64,000 nt of DNA from Actinoallomurus sp050942425 (GCF_050942425.1 NZ_CP192063.1:10354001-10418000), one strand, 5' to 3'; positions 34,084 through 43,311 are shown, counted from the first letter of the stretch. Notes: generated by a model from the sequence alone, not told the origin. Numbers and translations are program-made.

Positions 34084-35661
34084 CTACCTGAGGCGAAGGC
34101 GTTTCAGCAGCTTCTGGCCCCCCGTGATCACTGCCGCGTAGGTCTCGTACGACATGCCGAGGACCGGTTCGAAGCCGAACCCGTGCTGGCTGGCGATCGT
34201 CTGGGCCTCGGTGTAGCGGAGGAGGCCCTCGGCACCGTGCCGCCGGCCGACCCCGGAGTCCTTCATACCGCCCATGGGCGCATCGTACGAACCGTACGCG
34301 GACGCGTACCCCTCGTTGATGTTGACGGTGCCCGCCTTGATCCGCGCCGCGAGCCGGCGGCCGCGGGCGACGTCGCGGGTCCAGACGCTGGCGTTCAGCC
34401 CGTACGGCGTGGCGTTGGCCAGGCGTACGGCCTCGTCGTCGGAGGAGAGCCGGTACAGCGCGACGACCGGCCCGAAGGTCTCGCCGCCGCAGAGCTCCAT
34501 CGCGTCGGTGACGTCCTCGAGGACGGTGGGTTCGAAGAAGTACGGCCCGACGCCGGGGCGCGGCCGCCCGCCGGTGAGGACCGTCGCGCCCTTGGCGACG
34601 GCGTCCTGCACATGCCGGGTGACCGTGTCGAGCTGGCGCTGGGAGGTGAGAGAGCCCATGTCCGCGTCGAAACCGGCGCCGAGCCGCATGTTCTTGACGC
34701 GGTGGACGAAGCGTTCGGCGAACCGGTCGTAGATCTTCTCGTGGACGTACAGCCGCTCGATCGAGATGCAGAGCTGACCGGCGTTGGTGAAGCAGGCGCG
34801 GATGGCGCCCTGCGCGGCCTGCTCGACGTCGGCGTCGTCCAGGACGAGCATGGGGTTCTTGCCGCCGAGCTCGAGGGAGTAGCCGATCAGCCGGTGCGCG
34901 GCCTTGTCCGCGATCGCCCGCCCGCCCCGGGTGGAGCCGGTGAAGGCGACGTAGTCGGCGCCCTCGATGAGGGGGTCGCCGATGTCCGCGGGATCGCCGA
35001 CCACCACCTGCCACAGGTCCTCGGGCAGTCCGCACTCGATGAGCAGGTCGAGCGCCCACAGGGTGGACAGCGCGGTCTGGGTGTCCGGCTTGTGCACGAC
35101 CGCGTTGCCGGCGAGCAGGGCGGGCGCCGCGTCGGTCAGGCCGAGCGCGAGCGGGTAGTTCCACGGCGAGATGACGCCGACCACGCCCTTGGGGTGGCGG
35201 AGCTCGATGGTGCGGGTGGCGACGGGCATGATGCCCTGGCGGCGGCGCGGCCGGAGCAGGCCGGGGGCCCGTCGCGCGTGGTAGAGCGTGGACCCCGCGG
35301 CGTCGAGGACCTCCTCGAAGGCGTGGCGACGCGCCTTCCCGGTCTCCAACTGGACGAGGTCGAGAATCTCCGCGCGGCGGTCGAGGATCGCGTCGTGGAA
35401 CCGCAGGAACGGCTCGGCGCGCCGGGCCGGCGACAGCCGCGCCCACGACTCCTGGGCGGCGCGGGCGCGTTCGTACGCGGCGGCGACGTCGTCCCCGGTC
35501 GAGACGGGCAGGGTGGCGAACGGCTCCCCGGTGAACGGCGCGGCGATCCGTACGGTCGCGTCGCCGGACGCAACACGGCGGGTCAGCCGTTCGACGATCT
35601 CGGGAGCGATGTCCGGGACGGTGGCGCGCGCGCCCGTGGACGCCGCTGCGGGTGCGTTCAT
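34084..35661 (-). CDS. Aldehyde dehydrogenase, succinate-semialdehyde dehydrogenase-like
   Basis: 525 aa from the ATG at 35661. NAD(P) aldehyde dehydrogenase fold: ISPWNYPLALGL, catalytic Glu in ELGGKNPMLVLDDAD, catalytic Cys in FTNAGQLCIS, and the C-terminal ETFGPVVALYR. Family members with this layout are annotated as succinate-semialdehyde dehydrogenase. It is 8 bp from the GMC oxidoreductase gene, so alcohol oxidation followed by aldehyde oxidation is a natural pairing. It is divergent from a TetR gene across a TGAAC-palindrome. Confidence 0.92.
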   Translation of the reverse strand: MNAPAAASTGARATVPDIAPEIVERLTRRVASGDATVRIAAPFTGEPFATLPVSTGDDVAAAYERARAAQESWARLSPARRAEPFLRFHDAILDRRAEILDLVQLETGKARRHAFEEVLDAAGSTLYHARRAPGLLRPRRRQGIMPVATRTIELRHPKGVVGVISPWNYPLALGLTDAAPALLAGNAVVHKPDTQTALSTLWALDLLIECGLPEDLWQVVVGDPADIGDPLIEGADYVAFTGSTRGGRAIADKAAHRLIGYSLELGGKNPMLVLDDADVEQAAQGAIRACFTNAGQLCISIERLYVHEKIYDRFAERFVHRVKNMRLGAGFDADMGSLTSQRQLDTVTRHVQDAVAKGATVLTGGRPRPGVGPYFFEPTVLEDVTDAMELCGGETFGPVVALYRLSSDDEAVRLANATPYGLNASVWTRDVARGRRLAARIKAGTVNINEGYASAYGSYDAPMGGMKDSGVGRRHGAEGLLRYTEAQTIASQHGFGFEPVLGMSYETYAAVITGGQKLLKRLRLR

Positions 35662-35678
35662 GGAGGAACTCTAAGACG

Positions 35679-35691
35679 TGAACCGCGTTCA
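35679..35691. promoter_or_regulatory. TGAAC-CGC-GTTCA palindrome, candidate TetR operator
   Basis: Perfect 13-bp palindrome in the divergent spacer, 18 bp upstream of the ALDH start. Palindromes of this size are usual TetR-family operators, and the divergent gene encodes a TetR protein. Confidence 0.5.
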
Positions 35692-35838
35692 TGGCTACCG
35701 ATCAGTAATTAATTGCTTGCGTGGTCAGAGCCTCGGGCCCTGTCCCCAATGCCATTTCGGCACGTTCCAGAGTCACCTTGTTCTGCATTTGCTGGCTCGG
35801 ATTGCGGTCCACGGTGTATTCCGGAGAAGGAGGCGAGG

Positions 35839-35865
35839 ATGGACGACGACGAGGGGGAAGAATGA
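35839..35865 (+). CDS. Eight-residue acidic leader ORF before the TetR gene
   Basis: ATG at 35839 encodes MDDDEGEE and stops at a TGA overlapping the TetR ATG (35862). It has its own strong ribosome site AAGGAGG 5 nt upstream, better placed than that of tetR, so ribosomes may enter here and re-initiate at tetR. It may be only an accident of the start region. Confidence 0.4.
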   Translation: MDDDEGEE

Positions 35866-36512
35866 TCTCTGACCCGGGCGAGTCCGCTGTCACGGACGAG
35901 GCCCGCACACCCCGTCAGGAGCGGCGTGCCCAGACCCGGGCCGCTCTCCTCGACGCCGCGGAACGCCTGTGGGCGGAACGCGGAATCCGCGGAGCCTCAC
36001 TCGACGAGATCGCCGCCCGTGCCGGGCTCACGAAGGGTGCGGTCTACTCCAATTTCGCCAGCAAGGCCGACCTGGTCCTCGCCCTGCTCGAGCGCTACAC
36101 CCAGGCCGACCCCGGCCTCGGCGCCCTCGCCGACCTGCTCGGCTCCGAGCACTCGCCGGACGAGCGGCGCGCCGCCGCCGGCCGGCAGTACGCCGAGCGG
36201 CTGTCCGACGAGGAGACCCGCATGCGGGCGCTCCTGCTGGTCGAGCTCTGGCTGTTCGGGATGCGCGACTTCTCGGCCGGCTGGCGGATCGCCGACTGGT
36301 ACCACGCCCGCCGGGAGGAGCTCGCCGCCGACTTGGCGGCCGGGTCCTCGGAGATGTCCCCCGAGGACCGGGCGTCCCTCGCGATGGCGATCGAGTTCGG
36401 GCTGGCACTGCAGCACCTGCTCGACCCGGAGCGAGTCCCGGCCGAGCTGTACGGCTCCGGCGTCGGCCTCCTGATGGGACCACCGACGGACAACGCACCG
36501 CCGGTACCGTGA
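35862..36512 (+). CDS. TetR/AcrR-family regulator divergent from the ALDH-GMC operon
   Basis: 216 aa from the ATG at 35862. The HTH is at residues 20-65 (RAALLDAAERLWAERGIRG, ASLDEIAARAGLTKGAVYS, NFASKADL). The C-terminal domain includes FGMRDFSAGWRIADWYHARR. It is divergent from the ALDH gene, with a TGAAC palindrome between, so it probably represses the ALDH-GMC-HhH operon. Pieces of this gene recur downstream: the 3' end at 36700-36758 and a central segment at 38188-38337. Confidence 0.9.
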   Translation: MISDPGESAVTDEARTPRQERRAQTRAALLDAAERLWAERGIRGASLDEIAARAGLTKGAVYSNFASKADLVLALLERYTQADPGLGALADLLGSEHSPDERRAAAGRQYAERLSDEETRMRALLLVELWLFGMRDFSAGWRIADWYHARREELAADLAAGSSEMSPEDRASLAMAIEFGLALQHLLDPERVPAELYGSGVGLLMGPPTDNAPPVP

Positions 36513-36757
36513 CGGGCGGTGCATCGCCTGGGCCGTGACCCGGCTGACGCACCGCCCGGGCCGCGACCCGGGCGGTGCGCCGCCTGAGCCGTGGCCCGGC
36601 CTACACGCCGTTCGAGGCATGCCCCCGGTCGGCACGCCGCCGGGACCGTGACCCCGGCGATGCATCGCCGGGGTCGTGACCCGGTTGACGCCACCGCGTC
36701 GTCGTTCTCCTAATGGGACCGCCGACGCGCCGCCGGTACCGTGACCCGGGCGGTGCG
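36505..36757. repeat. Decayed ~28-bp tandem repeat beyond the tetR stop
   Basis: The core CCGTGACCCGG or a close variant recurs at about 36507, 36533, 36561, 36589, 36646, 36674 and 36739, mostly at 26-28-bp steps. The first unit contains the tetR stop and the last touches the stop of the convergent PLD-like gene. At 36700-36758 a copy of the tetR 3' end (36461-36526) is recognisable from shared CTCCTAATGGGACC and CCGCCGGTACCGTGAC blocks. No gene lies here. Confidence 0.7.
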
Positions 36758-38011
36758 TCAGTTGTCGTTCTCGCCGGTGTCGTCGGCGTTGTCCGACTCG
36801 ACGACGCCGGGGGCGGCGGACCTGGCGTCGGCGGCCGACTTGATCGGCTTGCCATGCGCGAACACCGTGCCGAAGTTGGCGACGTACTCCTTCTCCAGCG
36901 TGGCGTCGACGGCGCTGATCATCGCCTCGTCGTGGGCGTGGAAGCCGGGGTCGGTGTAGTTGCTGCTGCCGGTGAAGATGGCCTTCTGCTTCTTGCCCCG
37001 GTACCGGCCGTCGACGAGCAGGTACTTGGAATGCTCGTACGCGTGGCCGTTCTCCGGCAGGTAGCGGAGCTCGGGCCCGCCGTGGCGGCCTCCGGCCCTG
37101 GTCAGTTCCTTCAGGACCGACTGGCCGACGTGGCCGAACACCACCTGCACCCGGCACCCGGCGTTGTCCAGGTTCCAGAGCCGCTGCGCGATCGGCTGCC
37201 AGGTGAAGTGACCCATGACGAGACGGATCCGGGTGCCGCCGGCGCACGACACCATGTCGAGGTGCTGGCTGACCGGATCACCCGACGACCAGGGGAGGAA
37301 GTCCAGCCGGTACCTCCCCGCGTGCACGATCCGGTGGTAATTGCCGGTGTGACGCTGCTTGGCGAGGTCGTAGAAGTAACGCCGGTACCCCGCGTACACG
37401 CCCGAGTTCCGCAGCACGAGCGCGTCGTTCCACTGCAGGTCACGGGAGTTGTACGTCGCGTTGGCCGAGGTCTGCAGCACGACCTTCTTCGCGCCGCGCG
37501 TGGTGGAGAACAGGAAGAACTTGTTGTGGTTGAACTGCGGCCCGATGCAGCCGCGGCCCTTGGCGCAGAGGGTCACCCAGGAGGACTTCTTCCGGTTCGA
37601 ACCGAGCGCCTTCTTCAACGTCTTGTACGCCTTGTAGCGCGACGACTCGTAATCCAGCACCACCCGGACGTTGACCTTGCGCTTCTTCGCCTTGGCGAGT
37701 TGCTTGGCGAGGTCCTTGGTCGAGAAGTGGTACATCGCCACGTAGATGACCGCACCCTTCGGGGTGCCGGAGATCAGCTGAGCGATCTTGGTCGCGATCA
37801 CGTGCTGCTTGGCCTTGCCGCCCGTCGGCGTGTTGAAGACCGGCCCCGTCCGTACGGCGGTTTTCTGGGCGTCGATGTCGGACCCGGCCGCCCGTACGGC
37901 TGCCGCGGCCCGTCCGGTCGTGAGCGGTGCGGCGTCGCCCTCCGCCGCGACTCCGGCGACCAGCAGGCCGGTCGCGAGTACCCCCACCGTGCGCGTCAGC
38001 GACTTCGCCAC
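36758..38011 (-). CDS. Secreted phospholipase D-like protein
   Basis: 417 aa from the GTG at 38011 (AGGAG upstream). Signal peptide with hydrophobic core VGVLATGLLVAGVAAEG. Two PLD half-sites: HNKFFLFS near residue 160 (lacking the usual Asp) and HSKYLLVDG near 345 (a full HxKxxxxD). Both halves are followed by asparagine-containing S-x-N segments (TSANATYN, GSSNYTDPG), normal for the PLD fold. The C-terminal tail is acidic. It may cleave phospholipids or nucleic acids outside the cell; the substrate is unknown. Confidence 0.88.
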   Translation of the reverse strand: MAKSLTRTVGVLATGLLVAGVAAEGDAAPLTTGRAAAAVRAAGSDIDAQKTAVRTGPVFNTPTGGKAKQHVIATKIAQLISGTPKGAVIYVAMYHFSTKDLAKQLAKAKKRKVNVRVVLDYESSRYKAYKTLKKALGSNRKKSSWVTLCAKGRGCIGPQFNHNKFFLFSTTRGAKKVVLQTSANATYNSRDLQWNDALVLRNSGVYAGYRRYFYDLAKQRHTGNYHRIVHAGRYRLDFLPWSSGDPVSQHLDMVSCAGGTRIRLVMGHFTWQPIAQRLWNLDNAGCRVQVVFGHVGQSVLKELTRAGGRHGGPELRYLPENGHAYEHSKYLLVDGRYRGKKQKAIFTGSSNYTDPGFHAHDEAMISAVDATLEKEYVANFGTVFAHGKPIKSAADARSAAPGVVESDNADDTGENDN

Positions 38012-38187
38012 ACCAACTCCTGTCCAAACCGGGTTTATGGCGCATTATCACCATTAGCCCGGACACGATACAGGAGTCTCTATGGACATATATCCCCAAA
38101 GGGGGCACACGACGAAAACCATACGACCGGAACCGGCCGCTCATGTCTCACATTTCAGGAAACCGGCCCCACGGGATCACGAAGAGC

Positions 38188-38337
38188 TTCGGGATGCGCG
38201 ACTTCTCGGCCGGCCGGCGGATCGCCGACTGGTACCACGCCCGCCGGGAGGAGCTCGCCGCCGACCTCGCCGCCGACCTCGCGGCCGGGTCCTCGGAGAT
38301 GTCCCCCGAGGACCCGGCCTCCCTCGCGATGGCGATC
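38188..38337 (+). pseudogene. Duplicated internal fragment of the tetR gene
   Basis: TTCGGGATGCGCGACTTC and what follows repeats 36255-36392 of the TetR gene, with only about four substitutions and a 12-bp in-frame insertion (GCCGACCTCGCC duplicated). It encodes the MRDFSAGRRIADWYHARR segment but has no HTH and no start. It ends 8 bp before the stop of the convergent SDR gene. A recent partial duplication or recombination product. Confidence 0.88.
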
Positions 38338-38345
38338 AGCCGGCG

Positions 38346-39119
38346 TCAGGCCGCGTGGGGATTGCCGCTGGAAGCACCCACTCCCCCGTCCACCCTGATG
38401 TGCGCACCGTTGACGTAGCTTGCGTCTTCGCTGGCCAGGAAGGTGATGACGGCGGCCACCTCGGCCGGATCGCCGACCCGGCCCAGCGCCGTCCGGTTGA
38501 GGATCGCCGCGAGAATCTCTGCGCTCTCGAACAGCGGCGCGGTCATCTCGGTCGAGATCATGCTGGGGTGCACGGCGTTCACCCGCACTCCCTCGGCGCC
38601 GTGATCGAGGGCCATCGCGTTGGTCAGGTTTGCCATCGCGGCCTTGGACGCGTTGTAGGCGGCCATTCCCCAGTCACCGCCCAGAGCTGATGCCGACCCG
38701 ACGTTGACGATGCTGCCGCCGACGGCGCGCAGATATGGCAGCGCGGCCTTGGAGGCGTAGAACACCCCGTCGGCGTTGATCGACATGGCCTGGTGCCAGG
38801 TGGCCGTCCCGACCTGCTCGACGGTTCCCAGGGGGAAGATCCCCGCGTTGTTGACCAGAGCGTCCAAGCGGCCGTGGTCACGGGCCACCCCGTCGATCAG
38901 CTGGGTGATCGCCTGTTCGTCCGAGACGTCCACGGCCCGGCCGATCAGCATCGCTCCGCTCGGGGCGTCCGCCACCACCTTGTCCAGCTTGTCCTTGGTC
39001 CGCCCGATCAGAACGACAGTCGCGCCCTCGGCACCGAAACGATGCGCGGTGGCGGCACCGATGCCGGATCCGCCACCGGTGACCAGGACGACCCTTCCCT
39101 TAAAACGATCTTCGATCAT
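38346..39119 (-). CDS. SDR-family oxidoreductase
   Basis: 257 aa from the ATG at 39119 with AGGAGG 8 nt upstream. Classical SDR: TGGGSGIG cofactor motif, NNAGIFP, Ser in NVGSASALGG and YNASK (YxxxK), then VNAVHPSMISTEM. It is similar to glucose or 3-oxoacyl reductases. The 3' end lies just next to the tetR fragment. The ECF sigma gene is 167 bp upstream on the same strand, so co-regulation is possible. Confidence 0.92.
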   Translation of the reverse strand: MIEDRFKGRVVLVTGGGSGIGAATAHRFGAEGATVVLIGRTKDKLDKVVADAPSGAMLIGRAVDVSDEQAITQLIDGVARDHGRLDALVNNAGIFPLGTVEQVGTATWHQAMSINADGVFYASKAALPYLRAVGGSIVNVGSASALGGDWGMAAYNASKAAMANLTNAMALDHGAEGVRVNAVHPSMISTEMTAPLFESAEILAAILNRTALGRVGDPAEVAAVITFLASEDASYVNGAHIRVDGGVGASSGNPHAA

Positions 39120-39286
39120 TCCGAGACCTCCTGGTACTGCGCCGAGCCATCGACCAGCGGCCGCCGGGGTCCTGTGCCCTGTCGAACTTCCGGGATGAAG
39201 ACGGTTGTTGTAGATCTTCGGTCCATGTCGGCAAGATGCGCCGGGAGGCGGGAAAGTTCGCTACGGCGGGAAAATCTCGGTAGAGA

Positions 39287-40237
39287 TCAGGCCGTAAGCG
39301 GCTGACCTGCGAAGTGACGAAAGCGCCGCACCCGTCCGTCCTCGATGAAGAGCAGCCAGCACGGCCGTGTCGGACAGTGACCGAGATCGTCGACCGGGTT
39401 GCGCACGTCGAGCTCCCAGATCACTATCTCCCGGCTCGCGACGACACTGGCGAGTCTCTGCTGGACTCCGGCCTCCATCGCGGTGTCCACCACCTGGACC
39501 AGCGGCGCGATACCTCGCGTCCGATTCCCGTCGGCCCAGAGGGTCTCGACGTCGGGATGCCAGGTCTCTCGCAGAAACTCGCCGAATCGGGCCTGGGCCC
39601 CGGCGATCAGAGCGCCCTCCGCCTCCCGCCGGCGCGCGGCGGTGAGTGCCGCCACGTCGTCGTGGGAGGAGGACGAGGCCGCCCGCAGCTCGTGCGACAG
39701 CTTCTCCCTGGCCTTGCTCAGCCGGCTACGGACCGTCCCCACGGGCACACCGCACACCGAAGCGATCTGCTCGTAGGACTTCACCTCGGTGAAGTAACGC
39801 AGCATCGTCACCAGTCGCAACGGCGGGGACAAGCGCTCCAGCGCATGCCACACCCAGTCTCGGGCGACATGGTGTTCGACCAGCTCTGCGGGATCGCCGT
39901 ACTCGAGCTTCGACACCGCGGCCATGTCGGCCACAGGGATCGGCGTCGGTGCTCGCAGCCACATGCGGCAGCAGTTGCGGACGATGGCCTTCAGCCACGG
40001 CCCGACCGAATCGGGATTCCGCACGTCCCCTATCCGGCTCAATGCCGTGAGCATGGCGTCCTGGACCGCGTCCTCCGCCTCCGCCGGGTCGCCGAGCAGG
40101 CTCAACGCGACCGCCATCATCCCGGCACGATGCCGCGCGAACAGCTGCTCAAAACCGGACACATCGCCTGACTGCGCCAGCCGGACCAGTTCCCCGTCCA
40201 CTCGATCATCAACGATCGCGAGCTTCTGATGACGCAT
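39287..40237 (-). CDS. ECF sigma factor with C-terminal SnoaL-like domain
   Basis: 316 aa from the ATG at 40237 (AAGGGGG upstream). Sigma region 2 spans residues 10-90 (FEQLFARHRAGMMAVALSLL, DPAEAEDAVQDAML), region 4 lies at about 125-185 (SPPLRLVTMLRYFTEVKSYE, VPVGTVRSRLSKAREKL), and about 120 further residues resemble a SnoaL/NTF2-like fold (VETLWADGNRTRGIAPLV, EDGRVRRFRHFAG). Extended ECF factors of this kind lack a classical anti-sigma partner, and the fused domain is thought to control activity. No anti-sigma gene is adjacent. Confidence 0.87.
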   Translation of the reverse strand: MRHQKLAIVDDRVDGELVRLAQSGDVSGFEQLFARHRAGMMAVALSLLGDPAEAEDAVQDAMLTALSRIGDVRNPDSVGPWLKAIVRNCCRMWLRAPTPIPVADMAAVSKLEYGDPAELVEHHVARDWVWHALERLSPPLRLVTMLRYFTEVKSYEQIASVCGVPVGTVRSRLSKAREKLSHELRAASSSSHDDVAALTAARRREAEGALIAGAQARFGEFLRETWHPDVETLWADGNRTRGIAPLVQVVDTAMEAGVQQRLASVVASREIVIWELDVRNPVDDLGHCPTRPCWLLFIEDGRVRRFRHFAGQPLTA

Positions 40238-40290
40238 TCGGCCCCCTTGCTTACCGACGTGACGTCGCACCCAGTTGACATCGGTCAGCG

Positions 40291-42045
40291 TCAGGAAACC
40301 TCGGGAGAGGCGGTCGGGACGATCTCCGGGGCCCCACGCCGGGTAGCGTCGGCCTCCTGGTCGTCGACCTGCGCCTGAGAGTCGCGCTCGGCCTCCACGC
40401 GCTTGTGGTAGTACTCGATCTCCCGCTCGGTCTGTTCCTTCGACCAGCCGAGCTCGGGCGCGACGAGTTCGGCGGCCTCCCGCGCCGCGCCGACGCCACG
40501 ATCCCACGTCTCGATCGAGATGCGCGTCCGCCGGGTCAGCACGTCGTTGAGGTGCCGGGCGCCCTCGTGGCTCGCGGCGTAGACGACCTCGGCGCGCAGG
40601 TAGTCCTCGGCGCCTTCGAGGGGCTTGCCGAGGTCCGGCCGCTCCTCGATGAGGGTGAGCAGGTCCTCGATCAGCGTGCCGTACCGCCGCAGCAGGTGCT
40701 CGATGCGCGCGACGTGCAGCCCCGAACTCTCCGCCAGGCGGTGGCGGGAGTTCCAGAGCGCCTGGAAGCCGTTGCCACCGACCAGGGCGATCTGGTCGGT
40801 GCAGGATCCGGGCACCTTGCCGTCCAGTCCGTGGGCGACCGCGTCGACGGCGTCCTTGGCCATCACCCGGTAGGTGGTGTACTTCCCGCCCGCGATGACG
40901 ACCAGGCCCGGCACCGGGTGGGCGACGACGTGCTCCCGGGAGAGCTTCGAGGTCTCCTCCGACTCCCCCGACAGCAGCGGGCGCAGCCCGGCGTACACCC
41001 CCTCGACGTCATCGTGGGTGAGGGGCACGTTGAGCACGGCGTTGACGTGTTCGAGGACGTAGTCGATGTCGGCCTTGGACGCGGCCGGATGAACCTTGTC
41101 GAGGTCCCAGGCCGTATCGGTCGTGCCGATGATCCAGTGCCGGCCCCACGGGATCACGAAGAGCACGGACTTCTCCGTGCGCAGGATCACACCGCTGGAG
41201 GAGTGGATGCGGTCCCGGGGCACCACCAGGTGCACGCCCTTGGACGCGCGGACGTGGATCTGGCCGCGCCCGCCGACGAGCTCCTGGATGTCGTCGGTCC
41301 ACACGCCGGTCGCGTTGACCACCTGCTTGGCGCGGACGTCGAGCTCCCGATCCGCCTCCAGGTCCCGGATCCGGACGCCGGTCACCCGCTCGCCCTCCCG
41401 CAGGAACCCGACGGCCTGCGCGCGGGAGACGATCCGGGCGCCGTACGCCGCCGCCGTGCGCAGCACCATCATCACGTAGCGAGCGTCGTCGACCTGGGCG
41501 TCCCAGTACTGGATCGCGCCCACGAAGGCGTCACGCCGCAGCGACGGCGCGACGCGGAGGGCCTGCGTACGCGTCAGGTGCCGGTGATGCGGCACCCCGC
41601 GGTCCCGCCCCATCGAGAGGGACATCCCGTCGTACAGGGCCACACCGGCCCCGATGTAGGCCCGCTCCCACACGTGATGGGTCATCGGGAACAGGAAGGG
41701 CACCGGCTTGACGAGGTGCGGCGCGATGCGGCCCAGCAGCAGCCCGCGCTCGGTCAGCGCCTCGCGGACCAGCTCGAAGTCGCGCTGTTCGAGATAGCGC
41801 AGCCCGCCGTGGATCAGCTTCGACGACCGTGAGGACGTCCCGGAGGCGAAGTCACGGACCTCCACCAATGCCACGCTCAGACCACGCGTCGCCGCGTCCA
41901 GCGCCACGCCGGCGCCCACGATGCCGCCGCCCACGACGACGACGTCGAACTCCTCGCCGCTCCCGATCCGGTCCAGCGCGGCCGTACGCTCCGCCGGACC
42001 GAGACGCGACCTGTTGACCTCGTTCTCGGGCTCCCCAACCGCCAT
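40291..42045 (-). CDS. glpD: Glycerol-3-phosphate dehydrogenase, GlpD/GlpA type
   Basis: 584 aa from the ATG at 42045. FAD motif VVVVGGGIVGAGVALDAATR, the GlpD segment SSRSSKLIHGGLRYLE, and IIGTTDTAWD are all present; a C-terminal domain follows (YAASHEGARHLNDVLTRRTR). It oxidises glycerol-3-phosphate to dihydroxyacetone phosphate, feeding electrons to quinone at the membrane. It lies between the ECF sigma gene and guaB3 on the same strand. Confidence 0.95.
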   Translation of the reverse strand: MAVGEPENEVNRSRLGPAERTAALDRIGSGEEFDVVVVGGGIVGAGVALDAATRGLSVALVEVRDFASGTSSRSSKLIHGGLRYLEQRDFELVREALTERGLLLGRIAPHLVKPVPFLFPMTHHVWERAYIGAGVALYDGMSLSMGRDRGVPHHRHLTRTQALRVAPSLRRDAFVGAIQYWDAQVDDARYVMMVLRTAAAYGARIVSRAQAVGFLREGERVTGVRIRDLEADRELDVRAKQVVNATGVWTDDIQELVGGRGQIHVRASKGVHLVVPRDRIHSSSGVILRTEKSVLFVIPWGRHWIIGTTDTAWDLDKVHPAASKADIDYVLEHVNAVLNVPLTHDDVEGVYAGLRPLLSGESEETSKLSREHVVAHPVPGLVVIAGGKYTTYRVMAKDAVDAVAHGLDGKVPGSCTDQIALVGGNGFQALWNSRHRLAESSGLHVARIEHLLRRYGTLIEDLLTLIEERPDLGKPLEGAEDYLRAEVVYAASHEGARHLNDVLTRRTRISIETWDRGVGAAREAAELVAPELGWSKEQTEREIEYYHKRVEAERDSQAQVDDQEADATRRGAPEIVPTASPEVS

Positions 42046-42141
42046 GGCGCACTCCCTCGGACGTCTGCGGTGACCACGCTACGTCGCTACCTCATCCGTC
42101 ACAAAACGCTTACCCAGCGACGGGGGGCGCCAAATGCGGTG

Positions 42142-43254
42142 TCAGTGCGGAGCGACGACGACCTGGACGCGCTGGAACTCCTTCAGGTCGGAGTAGCCGG
42201 CGGTCGCCATGGCCCGCCGGAGCGCGCCGATGAGGTTCATCGAACCGTCGGCGACGTTCGACGGGCCGAACAGGATCTGCTCGAGCGTGCCGATCGAACC
42301 GAGCTCGACCCGCTTGCCGCGCGGCAGCTCATCGTGGTGCGCCTCACTGCCCCAGTGGTAGCCCCGGCCCGGCGACTCCGTCGACCGCGCGAACGGCGAC
42401 CCGACCAGGACCGCGTCGGCGCCGACCGCGAAGGCCTTGGCGATGTCGCCGGACTGCCGCATGCCACCGTCGGCGATCACGTGGACGTACCGGCCGCCGG
42501 ACTCGTCGAGGTAGTCGCGCCGGGCCGCCGCGACGTCCGAGATGGCCGTCGCCATCGGCACCGCGACACCGAGGACCGTACGGGTCGTGTGCCCGGAGCC
42601 GCCGCCGAAGCCCACGAGGACCCCGGCCGCGCCGGTGCGCATCAGGTGCAGCGCGGCGGTGTAGGTCGAGCAGCCACCGACGATCACCGGGACGTCGAGG
42701 TCGTAGATGAACTGCTTGAGGTTGAGCGGCTCGGCCCGCCCGGAGACGTGCTCGGCGCTGACCGTGGTGCCGCGGATCACGAACAGGTCGACGCCCGCGT
42801 CGATGACCGACTTGTGGTACTGCGCGGTGCGCTGCGGCGACAGCCGGGCCGCCACGGTGACGCCCGCGTCCCGGATCTCCTCGATCCGCCGCCCGATCAG
42901 GTCCTCCTTGATCGGCTCGGCGTACAGCTCCTGGAGCCGCCGCGTCGCCGTCGCGTCGTCCAGCGACGCGATCTCGGCCAGCAGCGACTCGGGGTTCTCA
43001 TAGCGGGTCCACAGCCCCTCGAGGTCGAGCACGGCCAGGCCACCAAGCCGCCCGATGGCGATCGCCGTCGCCGGGCTGACCACGCTGTCCATCGGGGCGA
43101 CGACCAGCGGCATCTCGAAGCGGTAGGCATCGATCTGCCACGCGACGCTGACCTCCTCCGGGTCGCGCGTGCGCCGCGACGGGACGATGCCGATCTCGTC
43201 GAGCGCGTACGCCCGCCGACCGCTCTTGCCCCGCCCGATCTCGACCTCAGCCAT
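42142..43254 (-). CDS. guaB3: GuaB3-type IMP dehydrogenase-family protein
   Basis: 370 aa from the ATG at 43254. TIM-barrel IMP dehydrogenase family without the CBS pair. It keeps APMDSVV, a phosphate-binding SGDIAKAFAVGADAVLVGSP segment and a PVIVGGCSTY strand, but the Cys loop of true IMPDH (GSICTTR) reads GTTVSAEH. GuaB3 is a conserved actinobacterial and cyanobacterial paralogue whose exact role is debated. It lies 57 bp downstream of guaB, the same pair order as in mycobacteria. Confidence 0.93.
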   Translation of the reverse strand: MAEVEIGRGKSGRRAYALDEIGIVPSRRTRDPEEVSVAWQIDAYRFEMPLVVAPMDSVVSPATAIAIGRLGGLAVLDLEGLWTRYENPESLLAEIASLDDATATRRLQELYAEPIKEDLIGRRIEEIRDAGVTVAARLSPQRTAQYHKSVIDAGVDLFVIRGTTVSAEHVSGRAEPLNLKQFIYDLDVPVIVGGCSTYTAALHLMRTGAAGVLVGFGGGSGHTTRTVLGVAVPMATAISDVAAARRDYLDESGGRYVHVIADGGMRQSGDIAKAFAVGADAVLVGSPFARSTESPGRGYHWGSEAHHDELPRGKRVELGSIGTLEQILFGPSNVADGSMNLIGALRRAMATAGYSDLKEFQRVQVVVAPH

Positions 43255-43311
43255 GTACGTCCTCTCCCATGCTGCGGCCGTGACCACGACGGGTCACGGC
43301 CGGTGAAACTC

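Noticed and set aside
32354..35692. 1112-codon frame spanning the GMC and ALDH genes
   Set aside because: Separate starts with ribosome sites and complete families show two genes. The ALDH portion is in a different frame; the join is a shadow.
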